A DNA stretch of 13,274 nt from contig CATPAP010000213.1 of assembly GCA_955651875.1 (NCBI GenBank), positions 1-13,274 on the forward strand, written 5' to 3'. Below are positions 13,225 through 13,274 of this stretch, one piece after another. A program made the position numbers and the translations under genes. The stretch is from Candidatus Dormiibacterota bacterium. Its GTDB lineage: Bacteria > Chloroflexota > Dormibacteria > Aeolococcales > Aeolococcaceae. The notes beneath the pieces were generated by a model. The model did not search any database. It saw nothing but the letters and a program-made list of their open reading frames with translations, and was not told where the DNA came from. Each line of letters opens with the position of its first letter. Within the stretch, counting starts at the first letter, position 1.

Positions 13225-13274
13225 AAAGATCGATTGCCGCCGTTGCAGATTGCAGTACACACGGGCCTTTCGCG

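Overview
The window is high-GC bacterial chromosome carrying ordinary housekeeping genes. A single-subunit sigma-70 factor with GC-rich codons, a cluster of actinobacterial-looking families (an HhH-GPD-like protein, an FMN-binding split-barrel protein, a tiny hydrophobic protein with an RWYRW-type tail), tRNAs without an encoded CCA, and start sites that look leaderless all point to Actinomycetota or a neighbouring high-GC Terrabacteria lineage. This placement is inferred from family resemblance; no search was run. I see no transposase, integrase, CRISPR array or phage gene.

Layout. (1) 1-1380: leader and gene of a principal-type sigma factor (rpoD/sigA), closed by a GC hairpin. (2) 1393-3690, minus strand: a thiamine salvage operon thiD-thiM-thiE, with 4-nt overlaps at both junctions and a TPP riboswitch directly before thiD whose 3' end contains the thiD ribosome binding site. 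(3) 3769-5250, plus: an NCS1-family nucleobase/vitamin-precursor permease, divergent from the thi operon and so a plausible importer for it. (4) 5247-7144, minus: gltX (glutamyl-tRNA synthetase) preceded by an overlapping gene for a small membrane protein; the divergent tRNA-Glu(UUC) gene follows at 7259-7330. (5) 7405-9426: a PrxQ/BCP-like peroxiredoxin, an FMN split-barrel protein, and two very small membrane proteins behind an AT-rich, structured upstream region. (6) 9473-10724, minus: an HhH-GPD-like protein overlapping a metallo-beta-lactamase-fold hydrolase. (7) 10807-12174, plus: a 95-aa unknown protein, then a zinc-dependent alcohol dehydrogenase. (8) 12179-13206, minus: a TPR-like membrane protein whose start codon lies 6 nt after the end of a tRNA-Tyr(GUA) gene.

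How the genes fit together. ThiD phosphorylates hydroxymethylpyrimidine, ThiM phosphorylates hydroxyethylthiazole, and ThiE joins the two products to thiamine phosphate. With the permease alongside, this is a salvage unit that thiamine pyrophosphate shuts off through the riboswitch; no de novo genes (thiC, thiG, thiS) are visible here. gltX and its substrate tRNA-Glu lie within 600 bases of each other.

The most unusual signal is the tRNA-Tyr. It has a 5-nt variable loop and a C1-G72 first pair, as in archaeal and eukaryotic tRNA-Tyr, where bacterial tRNA-Tyr normally has a long variable arm and G1-C72. It is also nearly fused to the downstream membrane-protein gene. Several genes (10724 minus, 10807 plus, possibly 7968 minus) have a -10-like hexamer only 6-7 nt before the start codon, suggesting leaderless mRNAs.
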